A stretch of DNA of 64,000 bases from Moniliophthora roreri (lineage: Eukaryota > Basidiomycota > Agaricomycetes > Agaricales > Marasmiaceae): positions 186,001-250,000 of the forward strand of contig LATX02000144.1 in the NCBI GenBank assembly GCA_001466705.2, given 5' to 3'. The position numbers were made by a program, and so were the translations under genes. The notes under the pieces are model-generated. The model ran no database searches. It had not been told where the DNA came from and was given only the letters and a program-made list of their open reading frames with translations. Below, piece by piece: positions 58,501-64,000 of this stretch (position 1 is its first letter; each line of letters opens with the position of its first letter).

Positions 58501-60608
58501 TCAGAAGGAGCCCAGATGACTTCTAACCCTGAAGTCGCATCCGGTCTTTGCTCTCACTTGGTCAACCGTGACACCCTCTGCAAGGTCAATCAACTCCAAC
58601 TCTCCGTTCGTCCTGTCGACATCAAATGCCGCCAACTCGGTGATGATAGTGCTGACGGTGCGTGCTCCAGTAAGTGGCAGGGAACATTCCTTGAGAATTT
58701 TGTGGCCGCCGTCCTTTGCACAGTGTTCCATGACAACGATGACTTTGGTCTTGTCAGGGTTGGAGACGAGGTCCATGGCACCACCAATACCTGGAGAAAC
58801 AGTGAGGCTATGTAGTCGAACGACAGCGGCAAGTCTATGCACCTTTGACCAGCTTTCCAGGAATCATGAAGTTTGCAATATCACCGACTTGGGAGACTTG
58901 CATGGCCTTGCGGTGGCATTCAGTATAGTGAGAGATATGAAGACTCAAACGCCACCTACGCCCAAGATAGCGACGTCGACATGACCACCACGAATCATGG
59001 CAAATGACTCGCTGGAATCTGCCTCAGGCGTCAAAGGCGGTATACACACATGCAAGCACACTACTGACCAAAGACGGAAGCACCGGGGAGAAGTGTGACG
59101 GTTTCCTTTCCGGCATTAATCAAATCGCTGCAAAAGATGTCAACGACGAGCTTTGAGGATACCCTCGACATAACTTACGCATCAACCTCCTTTTCCGTTG
59201 GGTATGGACCCATACCCAAAATTCCGTTTTCACTCTGCAGCCATACTCGCACGCCTTCCTCGAGATGTTCCGGGACCAGAGTCGGCATACCGATACCGAG
59301 GTTGACGTAGAAGCCGTCCTTGATTTCCTTGGCGGCACGTTTCGCGATTCGATGACGAAGAGCCTGAGCAGTAGCCTTTTCGGGTGAAAGAGGAGCGGCC
59401 TTGTCCTCTCCGTTGGTAGAAAGCGTGAGGAACTCAACTTGTTTTGGGGCAGTTGCTTTGACAATGCGATCGACGTAGATGGATGGGAGGTGGATGGCAT
59501 TCGGCGATATAGAACCGACCGGAACGATGTTCTCTGCCTGTAATCGAAGGTGAGAATCAAGAATCGTAACGTGTCGAGATAGCTCGTACTCACCTCGACA
59601 ATAGTAAGCTTTGCATTTTTAGCCATGACCGTGCTGAAGTTTTGAGAAGCATATCTAAGAATGTCCGTAATACGTAAGTTGACGCCCATTCTATAAATCA
59701 TGAGAAGCTGACCGGAAAACGCAGTTTCCAACCTCATCAACTTTCCATGCCCTGATGAACGCGACATCACCAGCGATTGCTGGCTCCATGACATATTTCT
59801 TTCCATTGAACTCCTTGGTCTCTTTCTTGATTCCGGGAATAAGGACACCAGCACTGAAGCCTCCATCCTTGTATCGAACAGGTATTGACCCTTGTTCTAC
59901 AGCGGTTGATGCACCGGTTGGGGTGAAGAATGCCGGAATACCAGCGGCATGTGCCCGAATACGTTCTGCTAATGTTCCTTGGGGAACGAGTTCCAACGAG
60001 ATCTTGCCTTGAAGATAGAGTGCCTCGAACTTTTTGTTTCTAGATAGAGTGGTTAAGCTTCTCAGTTGTAAGATTAAAATATTCACGTACCCTCCAGGGT
60101 AAGATGCGACGACTTTGTCGAGTTGTTCGGTATTAAGAAGCTTTCCTGTCGGGTGGAGCGGGTTCAGCGGGATGTAGATAGTACAAGTTGAAGTATTGCG
60201 CACCCAAACCAGAATCACCAGCACCTGCATTATTTGACACACCGACAAGTTTGTTGACATCTGAACGTTTTGCAAGAGCTCCAAGAAGAGTATCTATCAG
60301 TAGAGTTAGTCGAGCTTCTATCTCGGGTGTTCGATGATATCGTGACCTGGAATTCCGGAAAGCCCAAATCCTAGGACGAAGATGTGAGGATACGATGAAA
60401 AGAATCATGACAGAATAGCCAACATGCCTCCAACAAGAACTGTATTCCCCGACTGTACGTCCTTGACAGCTTCATCGACTGAATCCCAGACCTTTGTTTT
60501 ATTCGGAACTGGAATGTTAGTGGGGGTGCTGTACTGCCTGTATCGAGCGACAGCAGCAACACGAAGAGTAGTGCGCCGTGCGGTCACAGAGACCTGGGCG
60601 AACAACAT
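58501..60608 (-). CDS. Succinyl-CoA:3-oxoacid CoA-transferase, mitochondrial
   Basis: A minus-strand, multi-exon gene with ATG at 60608 and stop at 58501. The N terminus ([20 protein letters not shown], ending RYRQYS) looks like a mitochondrial presequence. The CoA-transferase alpha part follows: [81 protein letters not shown]. The beta part has [27 protein letters not shown] and the catalytic glutamate motif [11 protein letters not shown], and ends [10 protein letters not shown]. The enzyme moves CoA from succinyl-CoA to acetoacetate in ketone-body use. Length and motif order match SCOT; no lesion seen. A typical single-copy housekeeping gene. Confidence 0.9.
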
Positions 60609-61273
60609 GGTGGTGGTGGTAGGGAAGGGAAAGGATGGGAACTGGGGCCCCGCGGAGGGAACTTGAATCCAGGATCGGAATCCGAATCTTCCGGACACGT
60701 GCCAGATTTGAAGGATGCGACCGCTGGCATCGGACCAAAATCCGGTGGATTTGTACACTCAGCGAGTTCGCCAGTGTCAAAGCAGCACCGACGTGGGGAG
60801 CAAGACTGAATTGGAAGTATCAGACAATGCCAGGCAAGTGACATGCAACCCAGGTCAAAACAAATCCATGATAACGCTAGCCTCAAATCTTCGACAGAAG
60901 TGCAATGGAAGAAGGATAACCGAACAAATTAGACTACAAAAGGTAGAGTATAACCGTGTATATATATATACCTACAGAATGAAATTGGGGAGGGACGTAT
61001 GGCACAGATGTTGCACAGACGCTACATATTCCCCAAACAAGGTCCACGGCGCTGGAGGAAAAGAGCCGCGGATTGTCCCTTGGAGTTGAGACTATCTTTT
61101 TGCGAACTGTGGACTGGAATCAGAATGCCCGCGTTAACGCCACTTCAACACCGTCACCAAATAGTGGAGAACAATTATGGCCGCTGTACAAACTGTTATA
61201 AATTCAAAAAGACGATCCCCGTTCCTACGACGACACCTCTGACCCACTCTCGCTCTTGTATGAGACTTTGTGA
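60609..61273. other. Intergenic region upstream of the CoA-transferase
   Basis: Holds the CoA-transferase promoter side and the 3' side of the membrane-protein gene. A TATATATATA run lies at about 60959-60969. No gene supported. Confidence 0.45.
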
Positions 61274-62481
61274 TCATCGATATATCTCGCTAACTTTGGT
61301 AACCAATACACCACCAAATTCGTGTAGTCTGGAGGCGTTCTGTGTAGCCACGGTGTTGATATCGCTGGAGATTTCGCTGTGTGCTGCCATGGACACGCGG
61401 ATAATGATTAGATTAAAAGCAATTCCAACAGATTGTAGCTCCTGCGAATGAAAATCAGAAAAATTCATGACCTACATAATGTCACGACAGTCAGGTATTC
61501 GGAACACCCACAATTGCACTGGAAACATACACCCAGCGGCTGCCGATTACGTAGGTGACACAGGTCAAAACTAGAGGCAAGGGGTATAAGTAAGGGTAAG
61601 ACAAAGAGGGAGTTGAGCTAACTTGATGCGGTAGTGTATAGGATTCCGGATTCGACGATTATCCTGGGCAGTCGTTGAGCTGTATATACACCATTGTACC
61701 CTAGAATTGGAGTACTTACATTATAACTTTGCTCAACGTATTTCCATTCTTCCCTTGAAAATCAACAAGCGCACATGTTTCACAATTCTTAACACCACGA
61801 TACAAGCGCCATACGATCAGTACTGTAGCCAGAACGAATCAGCTTCCGAATGGTGGATTTGAAGCCACACACTCACAGGTTGTGATGAAGTTTAGCGTGA
61901 TACTCGTAACCCAAAAGAATGTCACAGTTAGTCGCACGGACTTGGCTGCGACAAGCCATTCCTCGTGTGTTTGACCAAGAGTGACAAGCATCAAAGTTGA
62001 GGCTATGAAGACCCCAATCCAGAGAAGTATCGGGACCGCTGCCATACGCCATGATTTCTTGTGTATTACCCAACAGCGATACGTCTAAGTTCTGATTAAC
62101 CACTTGTCGAGCAGCCGACACGAATTTACTCACTAGCATGAGGTCCGCAACGAGTATCTGGAAATTAACGCAGACAAACTTCGTCAGTTCCGTTGCGCTC
62201 CCAACGTCCTTGAAATATTGGTTGGCATCAGCTGGCCCGACGGCTTCAATAGCGCCTATAACATTGAGACAGAGACTGAGAGTCGCGGAAACGGGCATAA
62301 CCAAGCAGATAGTAAGCGCGAGGTAATAATTGACTTTCGATGAAGCCTTCGTGGTCTTCCCGTACTTCCCCCAGAGTAGCGTGCACAAGCTAATCCCAAA
62401 TATGACGAGGTAGATCCCATAACACACCCCTTCTACGAGGATAGCGACCACGGAAACTTGCTGATCGGTCAACTGGGACAT
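61274..62481 (-). CDS. Basidiomycete multi-pass (seven-helix-like) membrane protein
   Basis: A minus-strand gene of about six exons, with ATG at 62481 (MSQLTDQQVSVVAILVEG), an initial helix VCYGIYLVIFGISLCTLLW, then NYYLALTICLVMPVSATLSL and FQILVADLMLTYRCWVIHK. That last join uses the AACTTAG acceptor. Next are AAVPILLWIGVFIASTL, FFWVTSITLNFITTLLIVW, IIVESGILYTTAS and a last exon with GIAFNLIIIRVSMAAHSE. These blocks match a family very numerous in agaricomycetes and without known function. The join before LPRIIVESG needs a frame I could not fully reconcile, so a small frameshift or alternative splice near 61670-61715 is possible. Confidence 0.7.
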
Positions 62482-62937
62482 GAGGTTCTCCAAAGTGTAC
62501 GGAGTTGCAAAAGACCCATTTAATATTCATAGATTCGATAACCAGCAGCATACAGCGGCTGTCTCCTGGATTGCCCGCTCAACACCAACTGCTATGGCAT
62601 CGCACTAATGCAACGATTTGGGTAGCTAATGAGAGAGCAGATCAGAACGCGCTATCGATTAGAAGATGCCATGGGAACTCCCAGCGCTCGGCGTTTCCGC
62701 ACTCATAATCTATCATCAACGTACGCTGTAAAAGGAAACCTAAAGATATCCACTGCTGTCCAACCAAGTCTCCCGAGTCGAGAGGAGAAGGTTTAATTGC
62801 AGTGGATTGGCAGCGGGAAACAGCCCACGACTGTAGTGTCGTGAGAGGATTAGAACAGCAGACAGCGAAACTGATGCACATGATCTTCCGTTTTGTATTC
62901 CTTTCGCTCTAAAAATACAAATGAAACATATCTTACA
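62482..62937. other. Intergenic region, no gene seen
   Basis: Between the starts/ends of two minus-strand genes. Short overlapping frames only. Confidence 0.45.
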
Positions 62938-64000
62938 TCAAGCATACACCTTTTCGTTATATCCGGGAAGGATACTCGCAGTTCTGTGTTTGATGTCATC
63001 GGTGTATCCGGTTGTTCGCTGCCATTTTTGTTTCGCAAAAGTCCATTCTATAAGCATTGATGAGTATTGAGTAGAACTCATTGTTAAGGTGATGTGAGTC
63101 ATGACACACCTTCCATAGTCGGGACGGGATTCCCACTGGCTTCAAACACGTTCTGGGTGTAGCCTTCACGCTGAAGAACTGGAGAGTCCTTGATTGTTTC
63201 GAGTCGGATGTCGTTGTGAGGTCTGAGCAGCAAGGACAAATGAATACACAAGCAGAGCAAGAAGAAGAAATGGGGACACACCGAGAGAAGTATAGAAGAC
63301 CCAGTCGATCGACATGCTGCTGATCTTTGGGAGGAACCGTGACCCTATGAACCCCATGGGGATTAAGGTCAAAAATGATTTTGGAAGATTGACTTACCGA
63401 TGAATCGTACTCTTCACATATCCACCAGTCAAAAACTGCAATGCATCACAGGCGTTTACAGTGAGTGTGGCATCCTGAGGTTTGACCCATTTCCACTCGT
63501 TGGTGGAGTGGTAACGAATCTGAAGAGCAGTTACTGGTTGACGGAAGAGTAAGGTAAAGCTTCCGAGGTCGGTATGTCCACCGCCCCAATGATCAAGGCG
63601 AGAATTGTCTTCAGGAGAATGTTTGCCATACTTCATGTACCTTAAATGGTCCTGCGTAGGCTCCTTAGTACAGAAGCAGAGCAAAGAACTACTTAGTACC
63701 AACCTCACTCTTGACAGGGTACTGATGAATCTTGGTAAAGTGGTCTTCAGGCAACTCGAGTGCGATGGCTAGCAGAACGAACAGAGGGTCCAGAACCTCC
63801 GAATGCAAGGACTGCAGTAGACCAAGATCAGTATACGCACGATAATCCAGGTAAACGGATCCTACCAGAGCAAACTCTTCTACTTCGGCAATGTTTTGCT
63901 CGATGATTGCGGGGTGGTTGTGTTCGAAAAATCCGTTGAATTCTACAGAGATGGATTAGCAGCGTTACGCTCGACAGGGACCGGAGGTTACTTACTGGGG
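62938..64000 (-). CDS. Isopenicillin-N-synthase-like 2-oxoglutarate/Fe(II) dioxygenase, 5' end outside window
   Basis: The C-terminal part of a multi-exon oxygenase on the minus strand; the right edge of the window lies just beyond a donor (GTAAGTAACC in reverse complement). Exons encode an N-proximal helical part (LHSEVLDPLFVLLAIALELP, then EDHF), then RYMKYG. The iron-binding HxD is in GGGHTDLGSFTLLFRQP, with WVKPQDATLTVNACDALQFL and the distal His in KSTIHRV. RPHNDIRLE follows, and the protein ends LPGYNEKVYA at 62938. The jelly-roll 2-His-1-Asp arrangement is typical of the 2OG-FeII_Oxy family. Fungal relatives act in specialised metabolism and general oxidation; substrate unknown. Confidence 0.82.

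Noticed and set aside
1..64000. tRNA or rRNA genes
   Set aside because: None recognised by eye; I cannot rule out a tRNA without a structure search.

Overview
The window is nuclear DNA of a filamentous basidiomycete, most likely an Agaricomycete. Protein-coding genes are dense and cut by many 45-70 bp GT-AG introns. Families typical of mushroom-forming fungi are present: a divergent G-alpha subunit, multicopy cytochrome P450s, MYND-finger proteins, two multi-pass membrane proteins of families expanded in basidiomycetes, and a secreted LPMO-like protein. I do not assign a species.

Region 1-33 kb is gene-rich and CpG-normal. It holds the 3' part of a G-alpha gene, four related P450 genes with the same eight-exon structure (1233-3128, 9765-11655, 15264-17154, 26606-28507), a decayed WD40 gene, three MYND genes, an LPMO-like gene, a serine beta-lactamase-like hydrolase with two truncated derivatives, an MFS drug/H+ antiporter-type transporter and a DUF6534-like membrane protein. 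The centre is a tandem segmental duplication: about 5.5 kb (9654-15152, then 15153 to about 20520) carrying P450, beta-lactamase fragment and MYND gene occurs twice in a row. Both P450 copies stayed open, while both MYND copies carry different disabling lesions. P450s, hydrolase and exporter side by side resemble part of a specialised-metabolism locus, but no core synthase is in the window.

Region 33.4-54.6 kb is a gene-poor block almost free of CpG dinucleotides, as expected for DNA that was long cytosine-methylated. It holds diverged LTR-like direct and inverted repeats, a minisatellite, an isolated CpG-containing exon pair, and a Ty1/copia retrotransposon (44459-54334) with recognisable LTRs. 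The copia interior is a patchwork of overlapping partial copies; several joins fall on single N characters, so it is at least partly an assembly construct.

Region 54.6-64 kb returns to normal genes: a 469 bp hAT-type MITE with an exact 8 bp target duplication, a CobW/ZNG1-type metallochaperone GTPase gene with an apparent frameshift and nonsense codon, an intact succinyl-CoA:3-oxoacid CoA-transferase gene, a seven-helix-like membrane protein, and the 3' part of an isopenicillin-N-synthase-like 2-oxoglutarate/Fe(II) oxygenase running off the right edge.

All reading was by eye. Exon borders were placed from GT-AG sites and by comparing paralogues within the window; family names come from recalled motifs, not from searches.
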